Assembly: GCA_045587385.1 (NCBI GenBank)
Contig: JAZNCE010000095.1
Coordinates: 1 to 61,134, forward strand
Direction: 5' to 3'
Length of the DNA stretch: 61,134 nucleotides
Origin: SVQP01 sp045587385
GTDB lineage: Bacteria; Bacillota; Clostridia; Oscillospirales; CAG-272
A program made the position numbers and the translations under genes. Position 1 is the first letter of the stretch; the number at the start of each line of letters is the position of its first letter. The notes under the pieces are model-generated. The model made no database searches. It was not told the DNA's origin and saw nothing but the letters and a program-made list of their open reading frames with translations. This document shows positions 1 to 9,153 of this stretch, piece by piece.

Positions 1-237
1 CAGGTCACCGTCGTTGTACATGTACTGCATATCCTTTCTTTCGATATGCGCCGGCGGGAACTTGTCGGTGGGAGAGAAGGTCTTTTCAATAACGGAGCCG
101 TTAATAACGTCTCTGAGCTTGGTTCTGACGAACGCAGCACCCTTACCGGGCTTAACGTGCTGGAATTCGATAACCTGGAATACGTTACCGTCCATATCAA
201 AAGTGATGCCGTTCTTAAAATCGCCAGCTACTACCAT
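1..237 (-). CDS. efp: Elongation factor P, N-terminal part (cut by window edge)
   Basis: EF-P binds ribosomes stalled at polyproline stretches and promotes peptide bond formation. Only the first 79 codons lie in the window, running off the left edge. The protein begins MVVAGDFKNGITFDMDGN and carries the domain-I loop HVKPGKGAAFVRTKLRD, whose PGKG lysine (about residue 32) is the usual tip residue that becomes modified in many bacteria. The continuation TFSPTDKFPPAHIERKDMQY matches the KOW-like domain I to OB domain junction. The start is ATG at 237 with a GGAGG ribosome binding site just upstream. A consensus promoter lies about 60 bp further up. No second copy or modification enzyme is in view. 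Confidence 0.96.
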   Translation of the reverse strand, partial: MVVAGDFKNGITFDMDGNVFQVIEFQHVKPGKGAAFVRTKLRDVINGSVIEKTFSPTDKFPPAHIERKDMQYMYNDGDL

Positions 238-296
238 TTTGTTTGTCCTCCAATATTAACCGTTAAAAAATTTGGTCTGATTATACAGTTCATTTT

Positions 297-325
297 ATTA
301 TACACCAGTTCCGCGCGTTTTTCAA
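297..325 (-). promoter_or_regulatory. Sigma-A promoter for efp
   Basis: Minus strand TTGAAA (320-325), 17-bp spacer, TATAAT (297-302). A second TATAAT sits at 280-285 without an obvious -35. The leader to the efp start is about 50 nt. Confidence 0.8.
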
Positions 326-373
326 GAGGGTTTTGCACTTTTTTTGCGTGCAAATGCAGTTTTTTCGCAAAAA

Positions 374-2626
374 TCAAGGCATTTCGGTCAAGGGCTGCAC
401 GAACAGCGCGCGGTAAGCGGCGATCTCTGCCGCATTTTCCACCGTGCTGATCTCGCCCGTGACGGGATCGTAGACGCGGTATGCCACCGCGTTCTCGCAG
501 CTGAAGGTGACAGACGCGTCCTTTTTCGAGGCATTTGCTAAGAAGAAGAACTTGACGCCGTCCTTTTCATAGGGGGACACGTACACGGTTGCCTTTGACT
601 CTACGGTCAGAGCAACGCGGGTGTGATTTGCCACGGCATCAACCAGCGCGGGATCGTTCTTTTTATACAGTCTGTCCCCATGCGCCTCTGCCAATGCGTT
701 CATTTCAGCCTGATGCTCGCCGCGCAAGGACATCCCCGGCATAGAATCCACGAAAACGACGTTGACGCCGCCCTTGATCATGGCATCCAGCATGCGCATG
801 CTCTCAATTTCCATGATCTCCACGTCGGGCACGATAACGGTGGTAAAGGCAAAGTTGCCCACGCACATAGCGCCGCCCTTAACGCTGCCGCCCTGCATGG
901 ACTCGTCGTCAAGGAACACGTAATCCAAGCCGTTCTCACGCAGCTTGGTGGCAATGCTGCCTACGAGCGCATCGTTTTTACGCGCTGCGCTGACCGAATC
1001 GTACAGATTCTGCGAATCGGGTGCACGGTACTCGCCGCCCACGGTATCAATGCCGTAATAGATGGCAACCTGCGTCAGATTCTGCGCGCCCACGGTCATA
1101 GAGCCAAGGCGTCCGACGTAGGTATTGAACGCATTACCCGTTGCGGGGTCGTTATTTGCCTGCGAATAGTAGGATGCGATCTGGTTGCCGCCGTCAAAAT
1201 ATGCAAAGGTCATGCAGCCAAGCGCATAATCAAGGTGCTTGGTGGCAAATTCATCGGGGTCGGCTACGGGACAGATCTCAATCAGCACGCGCTCCTTACC
1301 CGAGAGCCACGCGGGAGAGGATGCATACTTGCCGCCCGTGGACATATTGCGCAGATAATTGACGGGGCGCACGTCCAGCACGTCAAAGCCGGGATAGCCC
1401 ATACGAAGCGAGCATTGGATATAGTTGCCGTAAACGGGGATGTGATAATACATCTGCTCTTCCAGGAGCAAATGCCCCGAAAGCTCGGTGCCGTGTGCTG
1501 CGCACCACTCCTGGATCTGCCCGAAGAAGTTTTCGGACACCAAGTCACCTACGTGGGAATAATACTGTGCGCGCGCCAGTCTTGCCTCTTCGCCCGATCC
1601 CGAAAAGATCTGCGGCAGGCAGGGGCGCGGATCGTAGCCAAACTTGGCTTCAAAGGTTTCAAAAATATCGTAATCGTAAGGAATGACGGGATTTTTCAGC
1701 CCTGCGGGCATGATGTGGTGCCCTGCCAGGAGCTGCGCCTCGTCGTCAAAGATCGCCTCGACCACCGTATCAAAGCGGTCAATGGCGTTCTCATAGGTAT
1801 CAAACGTGACCTCGATAAAGCGCGCCACCGCATCGCGGTTGAGGATATTGGGATAAGACGAATTCCACTCAAAGTGGTACACGTAGTTGGCGGCGCAATA
1901 AATATACGCAACGTAATCACCCTCCACGCCGTTAAAGCTCAGCTTTGAGCCGTTTGCGGTCACTTCCAGAGGCGCAAGCTCGGTATTGGCGGTCTTGATA
2001 AAGGCGCAATCCACCTTGACAAAGCCGTCGGGCGCGTCCACGGTCTGCTTTTTGGTGCCGTTGCCCGTGAGCGTGACCTGCACAAGGCGCACAGCCGCAT
2101 ATTCGGGGTGACCCTGTACGGTCAGATCTCCCGCAGAACCGCTGGGATAGCCCTTTTCGTCATAGATCCACACGCGCAGCCCCAGCGCATCCAGTGCCTG
2201 CACGTATTCGTTGAGCTGCGCCAGCGCAAGCTTGCTTTGCAGATACTGCGCATCCCACACGGCATTGGTCACAGCGCCTCCAAAGCCCTGCGCCTGCAGC
2301 GCGGCAGCCTTTTCCTCGGCAGTGGAGCCGGGCAGATGGTTAATTTCGTGCTCCAGTCTGAGCGCACGGTATTGATTTGCGGGGGTGAAGAATGCATCGC
2401 CTGATATCAGCATACCGTTCTGCCTTTCTGCGTCAAAATAGTCTTTTTCGGGTGCGGGCTGCGTGCCGGGTACGGGCTGCGTATCATCGGTCAGCCCGGA
2501 ATCGGGGGTGGGTGCGACACCGCCGGTGCGCGGGTCGGTGATCACGTACAAGGCGCTGCCCGCAAGCAGCACGGCGCACAGCGCATAGCACGTAACCGCT
2601 AAGATCAGCTTATTTACCTGCTTCAT
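374..2626 (-). CDS. Membrane-anchored or secreted GH106-like glycoside hydrolase
   Basis: A 750-residue protein with an N-terminal hydrophobic segment (about residues 8-30) acting as signal peptide or anchor, then a Pro/Thr/Asp-rich linker (35-60) and a large extracytoplasmic domain. The stretch WIYDEKGYPSGSAGDL (about 153-168) resembles the W-x-Y-D-E-x-x-(W/Y)-P-S-G-x-A-G signature of GH106 alpha-L-rhamnosidases and related barrel enzymes. Later acidic motifs such as AIFDDEAQLL and GHLLLEEQ could hold catalytic carboxylates. It is somewhat shorter than classical GH106 enzymes, so substrate assignment is open. Its start overlaps the end of the upstream CBM-like gene by 17 bp, implying one transcript and coupled translation. 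The likely role is extracellular attack on rhamnose-containing or related glycans. Confidence 0.6.
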   Translation of the reverse strand: MKQVNKLILAVTCYALCAVLLAGSALYVITDPRTGGVAPTPDSGLTDDTQPVPGTQPAPEKDYFDAERQNGMLISGDAFFTPANQYRALRLEHEINHLPGSTAEEKAAALQAQGFGGAVTNAVWDAQYLQSKLALAQLNEYVQALDALGLRVWIYDEKGYPSGSAGDLTVQGHPEYAAVRLVQVTLTGNGTKKQTVDAPDGFVKVDCAFIKTANTELAPLEVTANGSKLSFNGVEGDYVAYIYCAANYVYHFEWNSSYPNILNRDAVARFIEVTFDTYENAIDRFDTVVEAIFDDEAQLLAGHHIMPAGLKNPVIPYDYDIFETFEAKFGYDPRPCLPQIFSGSGEEARLARAQYYSHVGDLVSENFFGQIQEWCAAHGTELSGHLLLEEQMYYHIPVYGNYIQCSLRMGYPGFDVLDVRPVNYLRNMSTGGKYASSPAWLSGKERVLIEICPVADPDEFATKHLDYALGCMTFAYFDGGNQIASYYSQANNDPATGNAFNTYVGRLGSMTVGAQNLTQVAIYYGIDTVGGEYRAPDSQNLYDSVSAARKNDALVGSIATKLRENGLDYVFLDDESMQGGSVKGGAMCVGNFAFTTVIVPDVEIMEIESMRMLDAMIKGGVNVVFVDSMPGMSLRGEHQAEMNALAEAHGDRLYKKNDPALVDAVANHTRVALTVESKATVYVSPYEKDGVKFFFLANASKKDASVTFSCENAVAYRVYDPVTGEISTVENAAEIAAYRALFVQPLTEMP

Positions 2627-3476
2627 TTCGCTTCCCCCTTGTATAGGATACGGTCAGCGCAATGCCGCAGCCCAGTAAAATGACGGCAACCGCCGCCATG
2701 GTGCCTGCTACGACGTACGTTTGCGCGGAAATCTTGCCGCTTCCCTGCTCCTGTACGCTCTCACTCTCGGCTTCGGGAGTGCTTTCGGGTACGCTTTCGG
2801 GTGCTGCCGTTTCGGGCGCAGCGGTGGTCTGCTCGGGTGCGTCGGTCACGGGAGCATCGGTTACGGGCTCGGTGGTGACGGGTGCTTTGGTAGGCTGCTC
2901 GTAGGGCTCACCGTCATAGTTCAGCACCTTCATGGAGCAATCGTCTAAGATCATGTCACGGAAGTTCTTGCTCGTGTCCTCGTCGCCGTCCATGGGCGTG
3001 ACCAGATAAAATTCCGCCTCCTCCAGCGCGCCCGACCAAGTGATATTGACCACACCGCTCAGATGCGTCCATTCCGAGGTCACTCTCGTCCAGCCGGTCG
3101 AGAACCAGAACTTCTGACCGTCCTTGAGATATACGCCGATGGCGATGATGACGTCAACGGGCTGTGCATCGGGATCGGCAAGGCGCATCCATGCAGACAG
3201 CTCGTACTGCCCCGAGCCATAATGCTCCAGCGGCTTGGTAATGACCTGTCTTGCAATATCGGTGGAGTGCTGACGATCGGTGATCTGCAAAGCACCGCTG
3301 CCCGCGTGGGCTTGATCGCAGTAATCAACCGCTGCAAGGTAATACTTTTCCCAATGCGTCGTAATTTCCTCGAAGTCACCGTTTTGTAAGAGTTCGTAGT
3401 CCTCGCCCGCAGAAATCGGCATGCAAAGCAAGCCAAGCAGCAAAGCAAGGCAAAGAGCAAGCGCGCATCTTTTCAT
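2610..3476 (-). CDS. Surface protein with CBM4/9-like domain and C-terminal anchor
   Basis: The start is ATG 3476, preceded by GGAGG; an upstream in-frame extension exists but lacks a ribosome binding site. The 288-residue product has a signal peptide (MKRCALALCLALLLGLL, cleavage near ISA|GED). A jelly-roll-like domain follows (about 28-185) that begins ELLQNGDFEE, the opening typical of CBM4/9-type carbohydrate-binding modules (LxNGdFE). A Pro/Thr/Glu linker (about 195-250) leads to a transmembrane helix (about 256-280) and a short basic tail. This order puts the binding domain outside the cell. The gene is followed, with a 17-bp overlap, by the GH106-like enzyme, so it may serve as its glycan-binding partner. 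No catalytic motif is visible. Confidence 0.65.
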   Translation of the reverse strand: MKRCALALCLALLLGLLCMPISAGEDYELLQNGDFEEITTHWEKYYLAAVDYCDQAHAGSGALQITDRQHSTDIARQVITKPLEHYGSGQYELSAWMRLADPDAQPVDVIIAIGVYLKDGQKFWFSTGWTRVTSEWTHLSGVVNITWSGALEEAEFYLVTPMDGDEDTSKNFRDMILDDCSMKVLNYDGEPYEQPTKAPVTTEPVTDAPVTDAPEQTTAAPETAAPESVPESTPEAESESVQEQGSGKISAQTYVVAGTMAAVAVILLGCGIALTVSYTRGKRNEAGK

Positions 3477-3504
3477 AATAATGCCTCCGCACATGTTTTT
3501 TTCC

Positions 3505-3533
3505 ATTATACCATACACAATTCTAAAATGCAA
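3505..3533 (-). promoter_or_regulatory. Sigma-A promoter of the CBM/GH106-like operon
   Basis: Minus strand TTGCAT (3528-3533), 17-bp spacer, TATAAT (3505-3510), about 30 bp upstream of the CBM gene start. It diverges from the yicC promoter only 25 bp away. Confidence 0.78.
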
Positions 3534-3557
3534 TATCAAAAAAATCTCTTTTCCCTG

Positions 3558-3586
3558 TTGACATTTTGCCCAAAATCGGGTACAAT
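3558..3586 (+). promoter_or_regulatory. Sigma-A promoter of the yicC-thiN cluster
   Basis: TTGACA (3558-3563), 17-bp spacer, TACAAT (3581-3586). It is the only strong promoter seen before the long co-directional housekeeping run and gives a leader of about 60 nt to the yicC start. Confidence 0.82.
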
Positions 3587-3652
3587 AATTATATATGCCG
3601 TTTTTTGCCCGCTTTGACGGTGCAGATTTCGGCGGAATTTGGAGGATATGAC

Positions 3653-4540
3653 GTGATCTTTAGTATGACCGCCTTCGGACGCGACAAGCAGACCGTTTTT
3701 GGCAAGGATATTACCGTTGAGCTGCGCTCGGTCAACAACCGATTTTTTGACTGCTCGGTGCGCATGCCCCGCGCCTTCTCCTACTTAGAGGAAAAGATCA
3801 AGCCCTACCTGCAAAGCCGCGGCATCTCGCGCGGCAAGGTGGACGTCAGCATTTCCATTGACGTGCTGGATACGCAGGGCGTGTCCATCGTCTTTGACGA
3901 GGGCTATGCCAAGGGGTATCTGGACGCCTTGTGCGCGCTGCGCGATACCTTCCATCTGCAAGATGATATCAGCGTCATGACCGTTGCCCGCAACCCCGAG
4001 ATCTTCAAGGTCAAAAAGCCCGAGGAGGACGTGGAAAAGGACTGGCAGGACCTTTTGGAGGTACTGTCCGTTGCAACAGACCGCTTCCTTGACGCGCGCC
4101 GCGCCGAGGGTGCACGCATTGAAGCCGACCTGCGCGGCAAGATGCAGAACATCATGACCCGCGTGGACACCATTGAAAAGCTCTCCGCCGACGACATCGT
4201 CACCTACCGCGATCGCCTTGAGGAAAAGATCCGCGCGGTGCTTGCCGACGCCGTGATCACGGTGGACGAAAACCGCCTTTTGACCGAGTGCGCCATCTAC
4301 GCCGACAAGGTTGCCATTGACGAGGAGCTGGTGAGATTGCGCTCCCACTTCGTTGCCTTTGAGCAATACCTCTCTTCGGATCAGCCCGTTGGACGCAGCA
4401 TCGATTTCCTCTTGCAGGAGATCAACCGCGAGATCAACACCACGGGCTCCAAGTGCACCAACGCCGCCATTGCAAAGCTGGTGGTCGAGGTCAAGACCGA
4501 GCTGGAAAAGATCCGCGAGCAGATCCAGAATATCGAATAA
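3653..4540 (+). CDS. yicC: YicC/YloC family endoribonuclease-like protein
   Basis: The start chosen is GTG 3653 because GGAGG lies 7 nt upstream and the protein then begins VIFSMTAFGR, matching the M-I-x-S-M-T-G-F-G-R opening of the family. Length becomes 295 residues, the usual size; a longer in-frame ATG start would begin upstream of the likely transcript start. The N-terminal YicC domain includes VELRSVNNRFFD, and the C-terminal DUF1732 part contains RSIDFLLQEINREINTTGSK, a hallmark of the family. YicC proteins in Bacillus and E. coli are linked to RNA degradation. The gene is first in the cluster, next to remA, the conserved Bacillus order. Confidence 0.95.
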   Translation: MIFSMTAFGRDKQTVFGKDITVELRSVNNRFFDCSVRMPRAFSYLEEKIKPYLQSRGISRGKVDVSISIDVLDTQGVSIVFDEGYAKGYLDALCALRDTFHLQDDISVMTVARNPEIFKVKKPEEDVEKDWQDLLEVLSVATDRFLDARRAEGARIEADLRGKMQNIMTRVDTIEKLSADDIVTYRDRLEEKIRAVLADAVITVDENRLLTECAIYADKVAIDEELVRLRSHFVAFEQYLSSDQPVGRSIDFLLQEINREINTTGSKCTNAAIAKLVVEVKTELEKIREQIQNIE

Positions 4541-4555
4541 AAGGAGTCACATACT

Positions 4556-4825
4556 ATGAATTTTATCAACGTAGGCTACGGAAATATGGTGGCGGTGGAG
4601 CGCATCGTCACGCTGGCAAGCCCCGACTCCGCTCCTATCAAGCGTCTGATCCAGGATGCCAAGGACGCAGGTCGCGTCATTGACGTCACCTGCGGCAGAA
4701 AGACCCGCGCGGTCATTATCACCGACTCCGACCACGTCGTGCTCTCCGCCCTGCAGGCTGAGACCATTGCAAACCGCCTGACCAGCGATCAGGACTATGA
4801 CGACGAGCCCGAAGAGGAAGAATAA
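4556..4825 (+). CDS. remA: RemA/DUF370 extracellular-matrix regulator
   Basis: An 89-residue DUF370 protein beginning MNFINVGYGNMVAVERIV, the family signature. In Bacillus subtilis RemA is a DNA-binding activator of matrix and osmoprotection genes. The gene follows yicC after 15 bp with an AAGGAG site. The C-terminus is a short acidic tail (DEPEEEE). In Bacillus gmk comes next; here the following gene is rpoZ, so gmk has moved or is absent. Whether RemA here touches the c-di-GMP-controlled surface operon at 31-34 kb cannot be read from sequence. Confidence 0.95.
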   Translation: MNFINVGYGNMVAVERIVTLASPDSAPIKRLIQDAKDAGRVIDVTCGRKTRAVIITDSDHVVLSALQAETIANRLTSDQDYDDEPEEEE

Positions 4826-4889
4826 GCCGCACCCCAACATTGTTTTAACAACATCAAAATACATCGAGAATTTCTGAAAGGAAGTAACT

Positions 4890-5171
4890 ATGCTTTATCC
4901 TACTATCAACGAACTGACCAAAAACGAATTTAACCGCTACGAGCTGGCTATCGCTACGGCAAAGTGCGCACGCATCATCACCGGTGAGTACGTCAAGCAG
5001 CGCGAGCAGGCTGAGGCTTCCATGACCGGTAACAAGGAGACCGATAAGCCCCTGAATACCCTGATCGACAAGGAAGTCAGAGACGAAAAGGCTGTTAAGA
5101 TCGCGATCGGCCGTATTCACAAGGGTGAATACAAGATCGTCAGAGAAGCTCCCGAAGAGGTGCTTGAGTAA
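4890..5171 (+). CDS. rpoZ: RNA polymerase omega subunit
   Basis: A 93-residue protein beginning MLYPTINELTKNEFNRYELA, with the omega core NRYELAIATAKCARIITGEY and a region rich in charged residues ending KAVKIAIGRIHKGEYKI. Omega binds the beta-prime subunit and aids RNA polymerase assembly. It sits in the usual place after remA, with a 64-bp gap containing an AAAGGAAG site. coaBC, normally next in Bacillus, is missing and priA follows after 26 bp. Confidence 0.93.
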   Translation: MLYPTINELTKNEFNRYELAIATAKCARIITGEYVKQREQAEASMTGNKETDKPLNTLIDKEVRDEKAVKIAIGRIHKGEYKIVREAPEEVLE

Positions 5172-5197
5172 GCCTGTCCCAAAAAAGGAGATTTTTT

Positions 5198-7711
5198 GTG
5201 ATGGGTAATCAAGGCGCGGCGCAATACGCGGGCGTCTATATCTTAGACAACCCCTATTGCATCGACGCCTCCTACGACTACTATATCCCCCAAGACCTGC
5301 GCGCCGCGGTAACCCCCGGCGTGTTTGTCACTGTGCCGTTCGGACACGGAAACCGCAAACAGATCGGCTTGGTCGCCACCGTTCACAACGAGACGACTGC
5401 CAAGCGCATCAAGAGTATCGCGGGCCTGTGCTCCGAGCGGATTTGCTTATCGGGGGAAATGCTTTCCCTGTGCCTGTACCTGCACGAGCAGACGCTGTGC
5501 ACGGTGGGCGAGGCGGTGCGCTGCGCCATTCCCTCGACTGCCATGTCACACCTGGTGGATTATTACTCCCCCGCGCCCGACGTGCACGCGCAGGATATTG
5601 ACAAGAAATTTGATACGGCACACCTTATGGTGTTCAACTATATTGCCGCTCGCCAAAGCGTCAGCATCAACGCGCTGCGCGCCAGATTCGGCGCAGGCGT
5701 TCTGGACACGGTATCCGCCCTTGCCGAAAAGGGCTTGATTATCAAGCAAGCCGAGGAAAAAGAGGGCTCTGCGGGCGTGTTTACCGCGCTGTACTCGCTG
5801 GGCATTTCGCGAAAAGAGGCACAGCGCATTCTGGACGGCGACAAGCAAGCGCCCGTGCGCCTGACCTCACAAAAGCAAAAGGCACTCCTTGCGCGCGCCA
5901 TGGAGCTTGACGCCCCTGCCGACAAGGACGAGATGTGCCGCGGCACAGATGCAGGCGCTGCGCAGCTCAAGGCACTTTGTGACAAAGGCATTCTTTGCAC
6001 CGAAAAAAAGCAAATTTACCGCAACCCCTACGCCGTGTCCGCAGACCGCACGCCCATGCCCGATCCCGTGCTTAACGCCGAGCAAGCCGAGGCGGTGCGC
6101 ACGCTTTGCGACCTTGCCGATACGGGGGAAGCCAAAGCCGCTCTGCTCTTTGGCGTGACAGGCAGCGGCAAAACCTACGTCATGGCAAAGCTGCTTGACA
6201 AAATACTGGGCGAAGGCAAGGGCGCGATCTTAATGCTGCCCGAAATTTCGCTGACGCCGCAATCGGTCGCGCTGTTTTGCGCGCGCTACGGCGACACGGT
6301 TGCCGTGATCCATTCGGCTCTTTCCGCAGGCGAGAGGCAAGACGCTTACGCCCGCATCAGCGAGGGAAAGGCGAAGCTCGTTATCGGCACGCGCTCTGCT
6401 GTCTTTGCGCCCGTGCCCAACCTCGGGCTTATCATCATGGACGAGGAGCAGGAGCACACCTATAAATCCGATCAGGACCCCAAATACCACGCACGCGACG
6501 TCGCACGCTGGCGTTGCGCGCACAACAAAGCACTCTTACTGCTCGCGTCCGCAACGCCCTCACTCGAGAGCTACGCCAAGGCGCAGGCAGGCACGTATAC
6601 GCTGATCAAGCTGACCGAGCGTTACAATAAAACGGGACTGCCCGAGGTCACGATTGCCGATATGCGCCAAGGGGCGGCTGCAGGCGTTACCTCGCCCTTG
6701 GGGCTGCTTTTGACCGACGCGCTGGACCGGACGGTCAAGGATGGCAAGCAAGCCGTGCTGTTTTTAAACCGCCGCGGCTACCACCGCTTTATTTCCTGCG
6801 CCTCCTGCGGCACGGCTGTGACCTGCCCGCATTGCTCGGTTGCCATGACCTACCACGTCAAAAACGGCACCTATACCGACGGTGAGCTGGTTTGCCATTG
6901 GTGCGGCACGCACCTGCAAGTACCCCAAAAATGCCCCTCCTGCGCGTCAACTCATCTGCGACACACCGGCTTTGGCACGCAGCGCGTACAGCAGGAGCTG
7001 GAATACCTGTTGCCCGACGCGCGCGTCATGCGCCTGGACGCGGATACCACGCAGGCAAAATTCTCTATGGATAAGCTGCTGGGCGAATTCCGCGACGGCA
7101 AAGCCGACGTCATGATCGGCACACAGATGGTGACCAAGGGGCACAACTTCCCCGACGTGACGCTCGTGGGCGTGCTGCTGGCAGACGCCTCGCTTTACGT
7201 GGACGATTACCGCGCCTCGGAGCGCACCTTCGCTATGCTGACGCAGGTCATCGGTCGCGCAGGACGCGGCGACGTACCGGGACGCGCCATTATTCAGACC
7301 AACAATCCCGACAACGACGTCATTACCTTAGCGTGCGCGCAGGATTACCACACCTTTTTTGAGCGCGAGATCAAGCTGCGCCGCCTTCTGACCTTCCCGC
7401 CCTATTGCGACATCGTTCTCCTGACGCTGACCTGCGCCGAGGAAAAAGAGCTGCTTATGCACGCCGTGCGCTTGCGCGAGGAGCTGGACCGACTGGGCTC
7501 GCAGGACTTTTGCGACGTGCCCATGATGATCTTTGGGCCCTTTGAAGCCCCCGTATACCGCGTGGAGGAAAAATACCGCATGCGCCTGGTCATCAAATGC
7601 AGGCTCAACAAACGCTCTCGCGAGCTTTTCTCCAAAATTCTCATCCGCTTTGGCAAGGACGGCGCAAAAGCACCCGTCCTCGGAATAGATTTCAACCCGT
7701 CATCCCTATAA
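5198..7711 (+). CDS. priA: Primosomal protein N' (PriA replication-restart helicase)
   Basis: An 837-residue superfamily-2 helicase that reloads the replisome at stalled forks. After an N-terminal DNA-binding region come Walker A GVTGSGKTYV (about 319-328), the DEEQEHTYKSDQDPKYH box in place of DEEH, and SATPSLESYAKA. Paired CxxC zinc motifs (CASCGTAVTCPHC, then HWCGTHLQVPQKCPSC) form the zinc-binding insert, followed by helicase motifs GTQMVTKGHNFPDV and QVIGRAGRG. Length and order are normal. GTG 5198 (7 nt after AAGGAG) and ATG 5201 are both possible starts and differ by one residue. It is co-transcribed with rpoZ and def. Confidence 0.97.
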   Translation: MMGNQGAAQYAGVYILDNPYCIDASYDYYIPQDLRAAVTPGVFVTVPFGHGNRKQIGLVATVHNETTAKRIKSIAGLCSERICLSGEMLSLCLYLHEQTLCTVGEAVRCAIPSTAMSHLVDYYSPAPDVHAQDIDKKFDTAHLMVFNYIAARQSVSINALRARFGAGVLDTVSALAEKGLIIKQAEEKEGSAGVFTALYSLGISRKEAQRILDGDKQAPVRLTSQKQKALLARAMELDAPADKDEMCRGTDAGAAQLKALCDKGILCTEKKQIYRNPYAVSADRTPMPDPVLNAEQAEAVRTLCDLADTGEAKAALLFGVTGSGKTYVMAKLLDKILGEGKGAILMLPEISLTPQSVALFCARYGDTVAVIHSALSAGERQDAYARISEGKAKLVIGTRSAVFAPVPNLGLIIMDEEQEHTYKSDQDPKYHARDVARWRCAHNKALLLLASATPSLESYAKAQAGTYTLIKLTERYNKTGLPEVTIADMRQGAAAGVTSPLGLLLTDALDRTVKDGKQAVLFLNRRGYHRFISCASCGTAVTCPHCSVAMTYHVKNGTYTDGELVCHWCGTHLQVPQKCPSCASTHLRHTGFGTQRVQQELEYLLPDARVMRLDADTTQAKFSMDKLLGEFRDGKADVMIGTQMVTKGHNFPDVTLVGVLLADASLYVDDYRASERTFAMLTQVIGRAGRGDVPGRAIIQTNNPDNDVITLACAQDYHTFFEREIKLRRLLTFPPYCDIVLLTLTCAEEKELLMHAVRLREELDRLGSQDFCDVPMMIFGPFEAPVYRVEEKYRMRLVIKCRLNKRSRELFSKILIRFGKDGAKAPVLGIDFNPSSL

Positions 7712-7737
7712 TATTTACTTGAAGGAGCACCTTAACT

Positions 7738-8193
7738 ATGGCTAAACTGAAAATTGTCAAATACGGTGACGACACGCTGCGCAAGACCTGCCGTCCCGTC
7801 GATACCATCACCCCCCGCATCACCACCCTGCTTGACGACATGGTAGAGACCATGCGCGCTGCCGACGGCTGCGGTCTTGCAGCACCCCAGGTAGGCATTC
7901 TGCGCCGCATTGCGGTAGTAGAGGTCGAGCCCGGCGAGGTTTATGAAATGATCAATCCCAAAATCATTGCCCGCGCAGGCACGCAGGAGGAGACCGAGGG
8001 CTGCCTTTCTCTGCCCGGCAAGTGGGGCACGACCAAGCGTCCCATGCACGTCACCGTGCGCTACACCAACCGCCGGGGCGAGGTCGTAGAGGCTTCGGGC
8101 AGCGGCCTTTTGGCGCGCGCATTCTGCCACGAGATCGATCATCTGGACGGCGTGCTGTTTATTGACAACGCACTGGAAGTCGTAGAAGAATAA
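7738..8193 (+). CDS. def: Peptide deformylase
   Basis: This 151-residue metallo-hydrolase removes the formyl group from nascent N-termini. All three family motifs are present: GCGLAAPQVG (44-53), EGCLS with metal ligand Cys89 (87-91), and HEIDH (131-135) with metal ligands His131 and His135 and catalytic Glu132. A GAAGGAG site precedes the ATG. It sits 12 bp ahead of fmt, the formyltransferase whose product it undoes, the standard pairing in bacteria. Confidence 0.97.
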   Translation: MAKLKIVKYGDDTLRKTCRPVDTITPRITTLLDDMVETMRAADGCGLAAPQVGILRRIAVVEVEPGEVYEMINPKIIARAGTQEETEGCLSLPGKWGTTKRPMHVTVRYTNRRGEVVEASGSGLLARAFCHEIDHLDGVLFIDNALEVVEE

Positions 8194-8205
8194 GAGGTGT
8201 CCTTT

Positions 8206-9141
8206 ATGAAAATACTCTTTATGGGCACGCCCGATTTCGCGGTCTTTACCCTGAAGGCTCTGGTCGAGCGCGGTGAGAACGTGGTGGGCGTTGTCACCCA
8301 GACCGACAAGCCGCGCGGACGCGGCTATGAGCTGCTCCCCACACCCGTCAAGGTGTATGCGCAGGAGCACAACATCCCCGTCTATCAGCCCAAAACGCTG
8401 CGCTCGGAAGAATTTGCAGCACAGCTTGCAGAGATCGACCCCGAGCTGATCATCGTGGTCGCATACGGCAAAATTCTGCCCCTTAACGTGCTGGAATACC
8501 CCAAGCACGGCTGCATTAACGTGCACGGCTCGCTCTTGCCCGCCTACCGCGGTGCTGCCCCCATGCAAAGAGCCATTATGGACGGCTGCGCCACCACGGG
8601 CATTACCACCATGTATATGGCAGAGGGGCTTGACACGGGCGACATGCTGCTCAAACGCGAATTGCCCATTTTGGACGAGGATAACTTTGAGAGCATTCAC
8701 GACAAGCTGGGCGCGCTTGGTGCACAGACCATGCTTGACACGCTGGACGCTCTGTACGCAGGCACGCTTGTGCCCGAGGTGCAGGACGACAGCCTTGCAA
8801 ACTACGCAGAGAAGATCCGGAAGAGCGACCTGCTCCTCGACTTCTCTTTGGACGCGCGAGAGCTGCACAACCACATTCGCGGCACCTCGCCCATTCCGCT
8901 TTCCTTTACGCACCTGCCAAACGGCTCCTTGCTCAAGGTCTACGCCGCACGCGTATACGACGAGGACAAGGTGCACACCGTCGCCCCCGGTACGGTGGTA
9001 GGTCTTGACGGTGAGATCTTAGTTGCTTGCGGCAAGGGCACGCTGGCTTTGACGCAGGTCATTCCCGAGGGCAAAAAGCGCATGGGCGCTGCCGATTACA
9101 TCCGAGGCAGAAAGCTGAATCTCGGTGATCTGCTCTCATAA
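8206..9141 (+). CDS. fmt: Methionyl-tRNA formyltransferase
   Basis: The start is ATG 8206 (MKILFMGTPDFAV), giving 311 residues; an earlier in-frame GTG lies within the ribosome binding site. The enzyme formylates initiator Met-tRNA with 10-formyl-tetrahydrofolate. The catalytic domain shows CINVHGSLLPAYRGAAPMQ (about 103-121) with the conserved Asn/His pair and the SLLPxYRG loop, then AEGLDTGDML with the active-site Asp143. The C-terminal OB-like domain (about 205-311) binds tRNA. It lies between def and the membrane metallopeptidase gene. Confidence 0.97.
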   Translation: MKILFMGTPDFAVFTLKALVERGENVVGVVTQTDKPRGRGYELLPTPVKVYAQEHNIPVYQPKTLRSEEFAAQLAEIDPELIIVVAYGKILPLNVLEYPKHGCINVHGSLLPAYRGAAPMQRAIMDGCATTGITTMYMAEGLDTGDMLLKRELPILDEDNFESIHDKLGALGAQTMLDTLDALYAGTLVPEVQDDSLANYAEKIRKSDLLLDFSLDARELHNHIRGTSPIPLSFTHLPNGSLLKVYAARVYDEDKVHTVAPGTVVGLDGEILVACGKGTLALTQVIPEGKKRMGAADYIRGRKLNLGDLLS

Positions 9142-9153
9142 CGGAGGTAGCTT

